A stretch of DNA of 64,000 bases from Gordius sp. MW1 (GCA_964036665.1 OZ038530.1:15943001-16007000); one strand, 5' to 3'. Positions 33,601 to 43,670 are shown, counted from the first letter of the stretch. The notes: generated by a model not told the origin, from the letters alone. Made by a program: numbers and translations.

Positions 33601-36055
33601 AACGTGCGTCACCCCAACCTAGTGCGGTATTACGGGATAGAAGTGCACCGTGAAGAAATGCTCATCTTCATGGAATACTGTGGTGGAGGGACACTTCAGG
33701 ATGCTGCCCGTACTGGGCAGCTACCAGATTTCATGGTGCGAAAGTATACGCGAGAATTGTTGCTGGCCGTGAACAAACTTCACGATTGCGGTATAGTGCA
33801 CCGAGATATCAAGGGGGCCAATATATATCTATGCTCTAGCACCAGCCCCGAACCCTTTAAATGCAACAGAGCCTCCTCACCTAAGAATGTCGATCCTACT
33901 ATCAATGGTACAATTGATTTGATCGTCGTAATGTATATACTCGTTTCACTTTTTAATTTGTATTAGCATGGGCGTAATGGTTGGAACTAGAGCAGCTTTA
34001 GGGGGGGGGGCAAGTTAATTTTTTTAATTTCTAGATTAAGAGATGGACAGTTGCCTCTTCCTGCCACCCCCTGGCTACGCCCATGTTTATTAGTATAAAT
34101 AGGATGTACTTAAAAAAATTTTAATGTTTGCTAAAATTTTATTTGGGAAAATTCAGGAGTTTTTAAAAACGCACCTGAGTGGTTATATTTACTAGAATGG
34201 ATATGATGGTTGTTTTTATTATTTATACCCCTACTTTTATTCCTTTTTCTGTAAATAATGTGCTTTTAAAGAATATCTGATATTTGCAAAAATTATATTC
34301 AGGAAAAATTTAGGGGCACATGGAATTCTTTAATCTAAAAAGATTAAAGCAATTTATAAAATTTTAAGTGCCGATATTATTTTGAAATGCTTTTAATTTT
34401 TTGTATAGAAATTTATAATGTTGACATTTGTTGTTCATAGTATCTAAGGACGTAACCGAAGTTTTGAGAACCGATCTGAACAACGGGTTTGGGGCTGGAG
34501 AAAGAGACAATCAAGAACGAGAAGAGGCATCTCTGAAATTGGGCGATTTTGGGTCTGCCGCCAAGCTTAAAAATTTTTTCACGGTTCCCGGTGAAGTTAA
34601 AGGCTTAGTGGGTACTCCTCCTTTCATGGCCCCCGAAGTTATTAATAGGTGCGAGGGTAATGGACGTGCGGCTGATGTATGGAGTTTGGGATGCGTCGTC
34701 ATCCAAATGCTCATAGGTAAAGTTATAAATTTTGGGTAAGACCTTGGATATTATTTTTAATGTTAGTGGGACAAGCGAATTTATTACTGGTTAGAAGCCG
34801 GTCGAGTTTTGCAAATTTTAAAATGCTTTCGGGTCGGATTTGGGTTAAGTTTTGAAATGCATTTGGGTCGGGTCGGGTTCAGGTTGAAAAAAGTGCCTTT
34901 TTCAGGCATTTACTAGTGGTTGACAAATACACTTATTTTTTCAACAAAAATTGTATAAAAGGCTTGCTCATTTTATTAAAAGAAAGAAAGCGACGCTTTG
35001 TAATAATGCAGAAACGAGTTTTAATGGAGAAAAGAGCAACTTGTATAAAATTTAACGCAAAAATGTAGAAGATTTAAATTTGTGAAAGAGCTACTGACTT
35101 AATTTTTTGCGGGAGCGTTCTTTATATGGGACACGGTGAAAGTTTTTTATTGGAAGTAAATTTTTCCATAATTTTATTATAGATATATTTTAGCAATAAG
35201 GGATGCACTAATAGTAAGGTTGTTGGATCTTTGTCCAGGTGGTAGTATGCATCCTTATGAATATGAGGGCATTTGTGGGTAGTCATCTGTAAAGCATTTA
35301 GACTTTTTTAAATACTGCTTGCTATAAGATAAGTGATATTTTGAAAATGTTGATGCTATTGATAATGTATATCAAATGAATTATTTGAAAAGCATCTAAT
35401 ATACCACAAAGTTTGTAAGGAGCTATAATGTAGACACAAATGGCAGATTTTATCGTCGCTTAAATGCGCCTGTAATTTAAGGAAACACTCATTTTACATA
35501 AAGATCGGTTAGATTTGTGGCAAACAAATCTTTGTTTTTTAGTTTTGACAAAGATCAAAATATAGTCACTTTCTTAAGCACATAAAATAAATTGTTTTTG
35601 TTCAGCGCTGCATAGTTTAATTATGGCAATCGGATATGGGATTGTTTTTGCAGCCTTATGACATTTTTGACAACTATTAATTTTTAGCTATTTATTTTTC
35701 CTTAAGTTCATCTATATTATGGGTTAAATATAAAAATAACAATTATGAATTCCAAATCTCCGTTCGACTAATGCTACAATTTTATTAATTTTAAGTTAAG
35801 CACTCTTAAAGTTCTTAAAGTCATTTACATTGACAATAATGTTTAATTCATGCAGGTCGACCACCGTGGAGCGAGCTAGAAAATATGTTTCAAATCATGT
35901 ACAAAGTTGGTTCTGGTCAGAGTCCACCCATACCCGAAAATGCTAGCGAAGAGGTCGTTGATTTCTTACACCATTGTTTCGAGGTGGACACTCGTCTGAG
36001 ATGGTCTGCGGCTAAGCTCCTAGAACACCCCTTCCCTAAAGGAGGAAAAATTTAG
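21663..36055 (+). CDS. MAP3K4: MAP3K4/Mekk1 mitogen-activated kinase kinase kinase, 15 exons
   Basis: Orthologue of human MAP3K4 and Drosophila Mekk1, a Ser/Thr kinase that phosphorylates MKKs upstream of p38 and JNK in stress signalling. Exons joined by GT-AG sites with consistent phase: 21663-21695 (tentative), 21941-24316, 24765-24971, 25137-25250, 25411-26117, 26384-26614, 27267-27459, 27936-28266, 28777-28826, 29419-29880, 30479-30631, 32081-32338, 33562-33907, 34441-34716, 35856-36055; about 1978 codons before TAG. The N-terminal two thirds holds the conserved MAP3K4 helical region (ELIWLELRAWLHGT; ANQLMRECKEVLKAAVLIRY). The C-terminal kinase has GQGQSG, AMK, HRDIKGAN, DFG and APE. Unlike the human protein it has about 55 residues between the catalytic loop and DFG. 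Human MAP3K4 is about 1600 aa; the excess is mostly in low-complexity N-terminal sequence. Confidence 0.93.
21941..24316 (+). CDS. MAP3K4: MAP3K4 exon 2, large N-terminal exon
   Basis: 792 codons between TATTTAG and GTATGAATT. A Ser/Arg/Asp-rich variable part (to about 23100) precedes the conserved part with NELIW-type KLSELIWLELRAW, SIYRLFIEKSVRQGPLSKVI and FLSANQLMRECKEVLK. Base composition shifts from AT-rich to about neutral near 22900, in step with conservation. Confidence 0.93.
24765..24971 (+). CDS. MAP3K4: MAP3K4 exon 3
   Basis: Phase 0 to phase 0. FDDDLKCMLSLYLQYLDKLV and LLEQEWKFIKMICPYI match the region after the ECKEVLK block in the human protein. Acceptor TTTTTAG, donor GTATGTGTC. 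Confidence 0.9.
25137..25250 (+). CDS. MAP3K4: MAP3K4 exon 4
   Basis: 38 codons, VEAGKKICALISKLLETI.. ..EECLEHFQYWWQ, phase 0 at both ends. Corresponds to the human GEAQAGKLFCDIA region. Confidence 0.9.
25411..26117 (+). CDS. MAP3K4: MAP3K4 exon 5
   Basis: Acceptor TCTAATTTAG at 25401-25410 gives the open frame. An upstream AG at 25348 would run into a stop after 29 codons. Asn/Ser-rich start, then DFRAMFTDAKERSCKILGLT and RVVRQDLEFAS, conserved in the family. Ends phase 2 at GTGATT. Confidence 0.88.
26384..26614 (+). CDS. MAP3K4: MAP3K4 exon 6
   Basis: Starts after ACTATAG, reads EVCGDTINKAKSRLIPLQKY, and ends within LSNPE at GTATAT (phase 2). The frame continues to a stop at 26655, but only the 26614 donor keeps phase with exon 7. 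Confidence 0.8.
26909..27072. mobile_element. hAT MITE of the GGGCGTAGCC family, copy 1
   Basis: CATGGGCGTAGCCAGCATTG to CCCTGGCTACGCCCACG, flanked by the exact 8-bp duplication AATCCAAC (26901-26908, 27073-27080). C runs near the right end. In MAP3K4 intron 6. Confidence 0.92.
27267..27459 (+). CDS. MAP3K4: MAP3K4 exon 7
   Basis: One base completing a codon, then SELNEYLVIMPKSRDSKSNV and FYVDICSEIWKSFSAYDWSC; ends at GAG before GTATAA, phase 0. Confidence 0.88.
27936..28266 (+). CDS. MAP3K4: MAP3K4 exon 8
   Basis: After CCTTTAG; KVMGDAIQLETPQTSFHI, then a helical segment LLAVLDEMNEELEQL, and FRDILAYSFDLGYKLMP. Ends at GTTAGC with one base left over, matching exon 9. Confidence 0.85.
28777..28826 (+). 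CDS. MAP3K4: MAP3K4 exon 9, 50-bp micro-exon
   Basis: Found by homology and phase. AEGIIEFARMWCLFAI matches the conserved FARKW segment of MAP3K4. Acceptor GCCTGAAG, donor GTATAT. With its 50 bp, the phase 1 of exon 8 becomes the phase 0 of exon 10. Confidence 0.78.
29419..29880 (+). CDS. MAP3K4: MAP3K4 exon 10
   Basis: After TTTGGTGCAG. KNYEIGHGRKPRWALQGLNF matches the G.G..PRWA.QG.(D/N)FL motif. The C-terminal half is variable and basic. Ends ACC before GTAAAT, phase 0. Confidence 0.92.
30479..30631 (+). CDS. MAP3K4: MAP3K4 exon 11
   Basis: ESPNKRKNRSNPKTVLL.. ..LADKFENMSKIQK, 51 codons, phase 0, donor GTTAGT. Variable linker before the kinase; supported by splice sites and frame more than by identity. 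Confidence 0.72.
31627..31860 (-). pseudogene. Dispersed exon-like fragment, copy 3, in a MAP3K4 intron
   Basis: Antisense to MAP3K4 intron 11. Reads FDILEGGERLLSSLKKFNAL then FPNVPEHDETIGIKMEVSDK, with two in-frame stops upstream. It ends at a donor-like AAAG/GTGAGT (minus strand). Related to 5170-5460 and 46355-46640 and the least degraded in the core, so it is closest to the unidentified parent gene. Confidence 0.5.
32081..32338 (+). CDS. MAP3K4: MAP3K4 exon 12, kinase N-lobe
   Basis: EAREHHLKERGVIGKISD leads to FRWQRGIKIGQGQSGKVYTA (glycine loop GxGxxG) and GELMAMKEIRLHP (ATP-binding Lys). Acceptor AATATTTAG, donor GTTTGC, phase 0. Confidence 0.95.
33562..33907 (+). CDS. MAP3K4: MAP3K4 exon 13, kinase central part
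   Basis: VIKEVADEIKLFENVRHPNL (alpha-C Glu), LIFMEYCGGGTLQDAA (hinge), and LHDCGIVHRDIKGANIYL (catalytic loop). Ends with one base at ATCAATG/GTACAA. Confidence 0.94.
33967..34085. mobile_element. hAT MITE of the GGGCGTAGCC family, copy 2
   Basis: CATGGGCGTAATGG to CTGGCTACGCCCATG. Duplication TGTATTAG/TTTATTAG (one mismatch). In MAP3K4 intron 13, 59 bp after the exon. Confidence 0.88.
34441..34716 (+). CDS. MAP3K4: MAP3K4 exon 14, kinase activation segment
   Basis: An acidic stretch (GERDNQEREEASLK) precedes LGDFGSAAKLKNFFTVPGEV (DFG) and GTPPFMAPEVINRCEGNG (APE), then AADVWSLGCVVIQMLIG. Incoming phase 1, outgoing phase 1. Confidence 0.95.
34790..34905. repeat. Short GGGTCGGGTC repeat fragment in MAP3K4 intron 14
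   Basis: TTTCGGGTCGGATTTGGGTT and GGGTCGGGTCGGGTTCAGGT resemble the ends of the element at 43899-44576. A fragment only. Confidence 0.4.
35856..36055 (+). CDS. MAP3K4: MAP3K4 exon 15, kinase C-lobe and stop
   Basis: RPPWSELENMFQIMYKVGSG, then the CFEVDTRLRWSAAKLLEHPF terminal block; TAG at 36053-36055. Confidence 0.94.
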
Positions 36056-36248
36056 TCATTTCGTATTATATGCAACCTCTTAGAAAATTTTATATGCTCA
36101 CAACAAGATCTTCGTTAAACCTCCCAAAATCATGCATGTTATCAGCGCCCGTCCCTTTTTCCCCGTTGTTATTTCATTTTTTATAGATTAGTTCATATTT
36201 ATACCGAGTGAATTTTACAATTGTAATTTATATTATTTCAAATATATG

Positions 36249-36254
36249 AATAAA
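36249..36254 (+). terminator. Poly(A) signal of MAP3K4
   Basis: AATAAA about 195 bp after the stop codon. Confidence 0.6.
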
Positions 36255-36890
36255 AGTCAATTTTTTTATGAAAATATGCTTGAGTATATTTTGTTGATGC
36301 TTCTTAGCTTAAGTTTACTTTTGCATTATTAGTAGTTATTATTTGATCTAATTAGTTTTTAAATGGTCAAGCTTGATAGAAACAGGCTATAGCTACACTA
36401 CTTTATCTCACATTATTTTATGATCATTGTAGAAAAGGATGACAATGAGGTTTATTTATATCTGCAGAGTTTGAAGTCCATAATTATATAAGGTTAAATT
36501 TTAAACGACAAAATAAACTTCAAATAGTAGATTATAATTGAGAACAATTTTAGTTATGCGAAGTAGCAATCAATATTAGGTAAAGACGCTTTTCACTGAT
36601 AGATAGTGTTCTTTTATAGAATCAGTGTTTATCAATTATCCTTCCAAACAAAATTTGTCAAACACGGTAATTATATGAAAACAATTTCAAATAAGTGTGG
36701 TTTTAGTTAAAAAACGCTATCTAATTTAAAAACGTCTCAATTTATTTTGGCCTTAATGCTTCCCCTCCACCTTTCTTAGTTCTTTTATGCTAACCCAGGG
36801 TCATGCGCAGCGGGGGTGGGTTTTTTAACTTTTGTCCAATACATTGTCAAAAACTTACATTACATATGTTTTTTAAAACACGTGTGTACC

Positions 36891-37058
36891 ATGCTAAATT
36901 TTAAAAATTTAATTTTAATCTCCTTTTTGATTTATTTTGTTTATTCTTTATACACATTTTATGAGATGTTTAAAATACAAGTTTGTAATACTCCTTCTTC
37001 AAATGGTGAATCTTGGAAATGTTTAAAATCTTTATCTCACCATATTGATAAATTTCAG
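36891..37058 (+). CDS. CLPTM1L: CLPTM1L exon 1
   Basis: ATG at 36891 opens [20 protein letters not shown], a membrane anchor. The frame stays open upstream but has no earlier ATG before the poly-G stretch. Ends CAG/GTATAA, phase 0. Confidence 0.85.
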
Positions 37059-40000
37059 GTATAAAACTTGTCATTTTTATAATTATTTTCAATTAAGGTT
37101 CTTATATATATGACACAAAATAAGAAATTTAAAAGAAGCTTATCAACCCCTCTTTATCAAAATGTTCAATATATTAATGAAACAATTACAAAGTAAGATT
37201 ATAGTCTATGAAATAACAAATTGCTAGAGAACTTCCTTTTTTTAATACAACATTTATCAAAGATTCAAAGGGGGACATTTACACACACACTTTTATACTG
37301 CCCTTTGGGGAAGATATTGATAGATCTCAAAATGTTTATAACTTTCAATCAAAAATTAATAAATACATGGATCCACAATCTTTAGCATTTAATCTCGTTA
37401 AGAATGTAAGTAATTTTGTGTAATAAAAGCCACAATCATTAATATAAACAAGCTATTATAATATCTATAATATATTTTACAACCAAGAAAACTTCTCTAG
37501 CTTCAGAAAACAAACATATGGTTAACCATATTTTGACTGACATTGTGGTTCATGTTGTTGACGAAAGCAGACCTATAAAGATTAACCAATTCCCAAAGGA
37601 GTTGGGAAACTTATTAAAGTAGAGACTGGTAGTATAATTAGCAATATGATAATTTTAGTATTATATTTAACAATTGTTTCCATTTAAATTTTTTCAAACA
37701 ATCATCATGTTTTGACATCAGAATTTAAGTTTTGTTTTATGTCTTAGAATCAACTCTAATCGTGAATACTTGCCAATTTTATATATGAGCAAGGTTGATT
37801 GCCTCCAGAAAAGATACAAAGTAGTACTTTGATAACTACATATATTCTTTGTTGATTTATAAAAAAATTAAATAAGTTACATTGGTTTGCCCAATTTCTA
37901 ACTAATTTTCTAGTGTAAACTTCTTTTTAAAAATTGGAAACAGTTAAAATTTAATTGTAATTTTGCTCATAATCTCAAATATAAAATTATGAATTATTCC
38001 ATCAACTAAAAGCAAGGATTGAATCCCTAAATCTTATTTTTAATGGCCTCTTAAAGATTTTCACTAAGTAATAGGTCTTAAAATGAGCATGACAAATGAT
38101 TAAGCTTTAACCGTTGGTCCAGTGTTCTTATGAAATATAATATGTATATGTCTGTACTTTGAACTTTCTTCTAGTTTATATAATCTGATTTTTGTTGTAC
38201 TTTAGCCAGTGACAGATGTACTCGATAATCGAACCGCGATGCCTAGTATAACTGTGCAACCTATAAGTTTGGGAAAGCTTCGGCTCTTCTTAACCTTGGA
38301 ACAATCTATTAAATCGATGAAAAAATTGGGTTTTTATCATACCTCTTTCTTCATATTATATAATTTTGTGCTTCAGTAATTTTTTTGTTTTCTCAAAATT
38401 TCATCGATATTAAATTAAAAAATTTGTTAAATTGAGTTGAAAAGTTATTAATTAGTATTATTAAAGTTAAATATATTTTTCGTATATTTTGAAACTCATT
38501 CGATTCGCATTTGTTTGCAGGTTTTACGGATAAGGATACGGATGAAATCAAGAGTTTGTTTGTCGATACGAATCTTTACCTACTGTTACTAACCTTCGTC
38601 ATTTCCTTTTTCCACGTAACTCTTTAACGCCATCTATCATTGATTTTAATTTGGAAACATTTCAATTTTTTTGTTATTTTTCCCTTTAAATTAAAATTTG
38701 ACATCGATGAATTCGTGATTTGACAATAATATTTTGAATGGCTTAAATTTTTTTTTTTTATTAATGCTTTGACAAATTATTAAACTTTGACTTCCTAATT
38801 GATTTTTATGCAGCCTCTTTGATTTCTTATTCTCTACTCTATAACCCCCGAGGCGGTGTTTTATATGGTGTCGGTTTTGCGTTTTGCTCTTTAGATTTCA
38901 TGTTTAGTTTGTGATATTGATTGAGAATTAATACTAGTCAGGACTTAAAGTGTTTTGTTTCCAATATTAGTTCCAAATTTAACAACTTTTATACAAGAAG
39001 TCCCTCGCGTTAATTTTAAAAATTCTCATATTTTAAAAACAATTTTAGAAACCATTTTGCCTCTCCATCAATCTATGACAATCACTGTTCGTTGTTAATT
39101 AACGAAATTAAATTTTTTTACCGACAGATGATGTTCGACGTGTTGGCTTTCAAAAATGATATTTCTTTTTGGAAAAACCGAGATTCAATGGCTGGTATTT
39201 CCAGTAAAACTGGTAAGTTCTAATTCGAACCTATATACCTTTTTATGGGGGTTTAGATAGCTTAGGTTACTGCCCTTTAAAAGTTAGTTTTTTGCGCTCA
39301 AAATTATTAAAAAATTTCAACTTTGGTTTAGAATAGGTTTTATGATTACGAATTAAATAATTAGTTAATACTAATGAAAAAAGCGATATGATTATCAAAT
39401 AAGTTACAGTTAGGTTACCGAAATTTTTGTTAGTTCTGAAAGGCAAAGCGTTTCATTTAACCTTTTTATGTGTACTAAATTAGATTCAACGTTGAAAACT
39501 ATTATTTATTACCTTTAAAATTTATAAATGATTAATATAAACTTTTCTATTTTAAATGAGATGTTTATACAAAAGTTTACAGGCCCAGCTTTAACTTTTA
39601 TTGATATTGAGTGTGTTTATATTTAATTTTTAATTTTCAACGTGGCAGATGGAAACACAGACTCGTCACCTATTTGTGGACGAATTTATCAGTCTAGATC
39701 TACATAACTATTTTTATTAGGGTATTTAGCTTAAAATTCTATTGCTATGTTTTTCTTATGAACTCTGTCGCTAGTTCTAGTTTAGTTATTTATAAAAAAT
39801 AACTAGCTACTCTGTAATGTAGTGCACGTCTATATTTTATTTCTATCTATAGCTATAATATATATGTATATCAATTTATTGATCTTTTAAAAAAGAAATC
39901 AATATTGTTTCAAATCTCTTCTTCTTTATCAGTTATTTGGTCCCACAGCCTTGGGGTTTGTTTTGATAAGTTTGTTCCATCTTGACCGGGTGAATGCCAT

Positions 40001-42040
40001 GTCTTAACTTATCTTTTTGTTTTCATAACTTTATCGACTTGCTTTTTCCACGTGACACCAGGTCGTCCTCTTCCTCTTTTCCCCGCTACCTCAATGTCCA
40101 GTACTTTTCGATTTACGTCATTCGTGTCCCTTCTTAGTATATGCCCATACCACCTTAGCCGACGATTTTCGTTAATCATGTCCGCCCATAGACTAATCCG
40201 CCATACAATCATCAATAATAATAATTACATAATCTTTCAATTTCACAGTGATGTGGCGTTGTTTTAGCCAAGCCATAGTGTTTCTCTACCTGTGCGACGA
40301 GAAGACTAGTCTGCTCGTTCTAATACCCACGGGCATCGGAGTCTTGATAGAGGCGTGGAAAGTGACGAAAGCCCTGAAATACCAGATCATTTTGGGTGGA
40401 CCTAGTTAGTTTATTTGCGTTTAATTACCCAAAATTCGTATTTAACTAATTTTGATCTGGTTTTGACGCTGTATTTTTGCTTTAAAAACTTAGTCTTAAG
40501 CGCTGACCTCCATATTCTCAAATTTTTCCTTTGTGTGGGCCATTTGTCCGGTGTAAAAATAGCCAATTTAGCCATTTTTATTTAACATTTGGCCGTACTT
40601 TTTGCTGTCCGTGGAGATCTTTAAATACGTATCAAATGTCGGGAAGATATTCATAATATTTATCAGCAATATAATAACATAATCAAATTGGGGCTTAATA
40701 ACTAATAAGATTGATTTACAAATGATTAGACATATGATTTTTTAGGGTTATGTGGGGGAAAAAATTTTATGGGTTGTTTTGTTTTTTTCGTATTTTTCCT
40801 TTAATCGCTTGTACGTGACTTTCGTAATACCTTTGATTTTGGATTGACAATTCTTGATCATATAGATTTATTTTTTTATTTTGATGCCCACTTTTTATTA
40901 ACAATATTTAATCAATTTAAATCTATGCTATTTACCTATTTTAAACGGAGCATATTTTCATGTTTTCCCAAAATACTTCTTATTTTTATTCATATATTTA
41001 TGAATTAATTAATTGTTATTTATAAGGACTAATCCAATTTCGAAAGTTGGATTTGGGCAAAGACGAGATAGCGACACAGGCTTACGACGATCAGGCTGTT
41101 AAGTATTTGTCCTACTACTTGATATACCCCCTGTGCTTTGCCGGTGCCATTTATTCCCTCATTTATCTTCCTCACAAAAGGTTCCAAAAATTTGTATTAA
41201 AAATCCATAAAATTTTGATAATATTTTCTTATGATTTTTTTCGAACTCTTTTGTGTCAGGGGCCAAGGCAGACGTCAATTTAATTGATAGTTACTTTAGA
41301 ATCTTAATCACAAATACACCTTGTATGTCATGTGCATAGCCAGTTTTCATTAAATCAGGCACAAAATTATATTTTTGATTTTTTAGGGGGTGGGGCTGTA
41401 TGCTATGGAAAATAAGGTTATGTAATCGATTAAGTTTCTCACGTTATAATGGTAGTAAAGATTTTATTAACAAAAAAGCATTACCCTGTCAGGTTGGCTA
41501 AAACATATATCCGAGTTTGTGTTGTGTTATAATCCACAATTTTGATGATTGCGCTTGCTATATTTTGTTTTACGTTTACTCACACAGTTGGTATTCGTGG
41601 ATTATCAATTCGCTGGTTAATGGTGTTTACGCCTTCGGATTCATATTTATGCTACCGCAACTCATTATAAATTATAAGGTAAGTGCTGTGCTAATATGTA
41701 TATTGCAAAGATTATCTTCTCAAGTATGAAGTCAGTTTTATTAAAATACTAGATGAACCCGGCAAACGTTGTTTTGCCATTTACCCGGGTGTATTAAATT
41801 ATGTTGGAATTTTAGGGCATATATGATGATAAAGCGGTTATTGAAGTAAAAATAAAGTTTGATGTCTTTATGTTCTACTTCTATTGTTCTATTTCAGTAT
41901 ACAGTGCAACGCGTACGAATACTCGAAAACTACTGGACCGATTTGGCTCGAACAAATTTTAAAACATGCTCCGGAGTGTCAGGAATAAACTGTGAAATTT
42001 TGAGCCAAATCGGTCTGGTAGTTTTCCAAAATTGGTGGCG

Positions 42041-42092
<52 letters not shown>

Positions 42093-42872
42093 TTTCATAT
42101 TTAAATATAAGATTATAACATCGCTCTGACATATGCATCGAACTTAACAAAAATGCTATGTATTGTGATAATTGCTACTGCAAAAGCTTCACTTTAATTT
42201 AATTATAGTTGTCAAACAGTTTATTTGAGACTCTCTCAAATTGCTTTTCTGCCGTTAAGATCTTGACAAATTGTGAAATCTCTCATGATAGGATTTCGAA
42301 ATTGTTAGAGATTTTATTTTTTGTTAATTACTAGTAACTTCTATTGTGCAAAATGTCAATAATCTGCAATTTCTAATTTAAGGCGTGCACATGGGCGTAG
42401 CCAGCATTGAAATTAGATGGGGGCAAAAATGATTTAGGGAGGGGCTAAATGAACTTTTTTTAAATTTGTAATAAATTTTGGATTTAGGGGGGGGCAGCCG
42501 CTCCTCCCTGCCCCCCCCCCTTGGCTACGCCCATGGGCGTGTACATATGTGAGAGTTATTTAAATTATGTTATTTACTGATATTATCTCCATATTTTAGT
42601 TAAAGTCAGTGGCCCATCTGCCGTGGAGAGCCTTTATGTACAAAGCGTTCAATACCTTCATAGACGACGTATTTGCCTTCATCATAACTATGCCTACCAC
42701 TCATAGGTTAGCTTGTTTCAGAGACGATTTGATATTCCTTTGTTACTTGTACCAACGTTGGTTGTACCCAGTTGACAAACGCAGGGTTAACGAATTTGGA
42801 CAAACTTTTGACGACTCCAAACCAATATCTAAGCAAAGTTTAAAAGCTGGTGATCATATGAAAGCAGAATAA
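36891..42872 (+). CDS. CLPTM1L: CLPTM1L (cleft lip/palate transmembrane 1-like), 12 exons
   Basis: Orthologue of CLPTM1L/CRR9, a multi-pass ER membrane protein of the CLPTM1 family, members of which are reported to act as lipid scramblases. Exons: 36891-37058, 37098-37192, 37228-37405, 37488-37618, 37748-37820, 38206-38329, 38521-38615, 39128-39212, 40249-40395 (or 40404), 41027-41180, 41588-41678, 42600-42872; phases agree throughout and total 537 aa (human 538). An N-terminal membrane segment ([17 protein letters not shown]) is followed by a divergent lumenal domain, then the conserved block [55 protein letters not shown], and [20 protein letters not shown]. The first introns are only 39 and 35 bp. 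Confidence 0.95.
37098..37192 (+). CDS. CLPTM1L: CLPTM1L exon 2
   Basis: [20 protein letters not shown], bounded by 39-bp and 35-bp introns; phase 0 to 2. Corresponds to the LQLSVYTTT region of the human protein. Confidence 0.75.
37228..37405 (+). CDS. CLPTM1L: CLPTM1L exon 3
   Basis: [20 protein letters not shown] then [13 protein letters not shown] (cf. YAYIFLHHAG). Donor AAT/GTAAGT. Confidence 0.83.
37488..37618 (+). CDS. CLPTM1L: CLPTM1L exon 4
   Basis: [20 protein letters not shown] and [10 protein letters not shown], equivalent to the human ALNVMADNFVFDG region; phase 0 to 2. Confidence 0.85.
37748..37820 (+). CDS. CLPTM1L: CLPTM1L exon 5
   Basis: [20 protein letters not shown] matches YLPILFIDQL. 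Acceptor GTCTTAG, donor GTAGTA. Confidence 0.85.
38206..38329 (+). CDS. CLPTM1L: CLPTM1L exon 6
   Basis: [20 protein letters not shown] then [20 protein letters not shown]. Ends with one base before GTTTTT. Confidence 0.9.
38521..38615 (+). CDS. CLPTM1L: CLPTM1L exon 7
   Basis: [20 protein letters not shown] and the membrane segment [11 protein letters not shown]; donor GTAACT, phase 0. Confidence 0.93.
39128..39212 (+). CDS. CLPTM1L: CLPTM1L exon 8
   Basis: [20 protein letters not shown], a hallmark block of the family. Donor GTAAGT, phase 1. Confidence 0.95.
40009..40215 (-). pseudogene. LINE (RTE-like) reverse transcriptase C-terminal fragment
   Basis: [20 protein letters not shown], then [20 protein letters not shown]. 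This WYGH..R..........GRGRP...W motif ends many insect non-LTR retrotransposon polymerases. Antisense within CLPTM1L intron 8, ending 33 bp before exon 9. Confidence 0.75.
40249..40395 (+). CDS. CLPTM1L: CLPTM1L exon 9
   Basis: [20 protein letters not shown] then [20 protein letters not shown]. The donor is either GTGGAC after 40395 (537 aa, closest to human) or GTTAGT after 40404 (three more residues); both keep phase 1. Confidence 0.9.
41027..41180 (+). CDS. CLPTM1L: CLPTM1L exon 10
   Basis: [20 protein letters not shown] then [19 protein letters not shown]. Donor AAAG/GTTCCA, phase 2. Confidence 0.93.
41588..41678 (+). CDS. CLPTM1L: CLPTM1L exon 11
   Basis: [20 protein letters not shown] then [11 protein letters not shown]; donor GTAAGT, phase 0. 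Confidence 0.95.
41745..42046 (+). repeat. RTE-like LINE 3' tail or derived SINE
   Basis: Contains GAACCCGGCAAACGTTGTTT near its start and CTACTGGACCGATTTGGCTC further in, words known from RTE-type 3' tails in insects. It ends in a long (AC)n run as these tails do. In CLPTM1L intron 11. Confidence 0.6.
42047..42089. repeat. (AC)n microsatellite, about 21 units
   Basis: Uninterrupted AC dinucleotides directly after the LINE-tail sequence. Confidence 0.97.
42390..42535. mobile_element. hAT MITE of the GGGCGTAGCC family, copy 3
   Basis: CATGGGCGTAGCC to GGCTACGCCCATG; duplication GGCGTGCA/GGCGTGTA. In CLPTM1L intron 11, 64 bp before the last exon. Confidence 0.92.
42600..42872 (+). CDS. CLPTM1L: CLPTM1L exon 12 and stop
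   Basis: [40 protein letters not shown] and [23 protein letters not shown] at 42870-42872. Confidence 0.96.
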   Translation, partial: LKSVAHLPWRAFMYKAFNTFIDDVFAFIITMPTTHRLACFRDDLIFLCYLYQRWLYPVDKRRVNEFGQTFDDSKPISKQSLKAGDHMKAE

Positions 42873-42983
42873 GAAATTGATGAAACAACTTACCAATTTT
42901 ATAAATATATTCATTCCACCTTTTGTTTGCGCCAAATTTTGATGAAATGTAATGCAAAATGATGAAAATTATGACAATACACC

Positions 42984-42989
42984 AATAAA
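42984..42989 (+). terminator. Poly(A) signal of CLPTM1L
   Basis: AATAAA 112 bp after the stop codon. Confidence 0.55.
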
Positions 42990-43089
42990 TATGTGTTAGC
43001 GTTATGAGTGTGTATGTGTAAAAGAAAGCTAGATTAAAAATGAGCATACAAGGACTAGTTAGAGATAAGTAAACGTACAAGATACAAAT

Positions 43090-43670
43090 TTTTGTAGTAA
43101 TGTAATTAATACGTCTATTATATGGAAATTTTTTTAATTAATGGATTTGTACTATTTTAACTTGTCGGATATGTGATAACTACATAATCCTTGATGCCCT
43201 TAAAATTTTGATTTTGCAACTGTTAAAGTTTTAGATAACATCATTTTTAAAATTGGATGACTAACAGACAAAAACTCGTCTAATTTTACAACAAACATGA
43301 TTTTATAACGGTTTATATTTTAGTATAACTAAGCTCAAAAGCTAAATGCATATTAATAAAGGCATGTATTTTATAGTCTCAATGACTTATCTGCATTACA
43401 TATTTCACTTCCATTTAAATTATCATGTTTTTAAGATAAGATATTAAACTGCAAATTATAAACACATTCTTCATATGCATTTTAACGATTAATCTAAATT
43501 AGTTTTAAAAAAATTCTATGACTATATTTTTTAATATCTTAATGTATTTTTTATATAACACGTTTTGATCAAATAAATGGGCGTCAATACAGAATTGGAT
43601 TATAGCCTGTAAGTCTAAAAGCTAGTTAAACTTAATTAATTTGTTAGCTATTAAATAAAATATAAGATAG
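43090..43670. other. AT-rich spacer, no gene seen
   Basis: No supported feature. Confidence 0.4.

Noticed and set aside
42609-42872. CLPTM1L last exon as a separate small gene starting at 42609
   Set aside because: It continues in phase from exon 11 through an acceptor at 42599.
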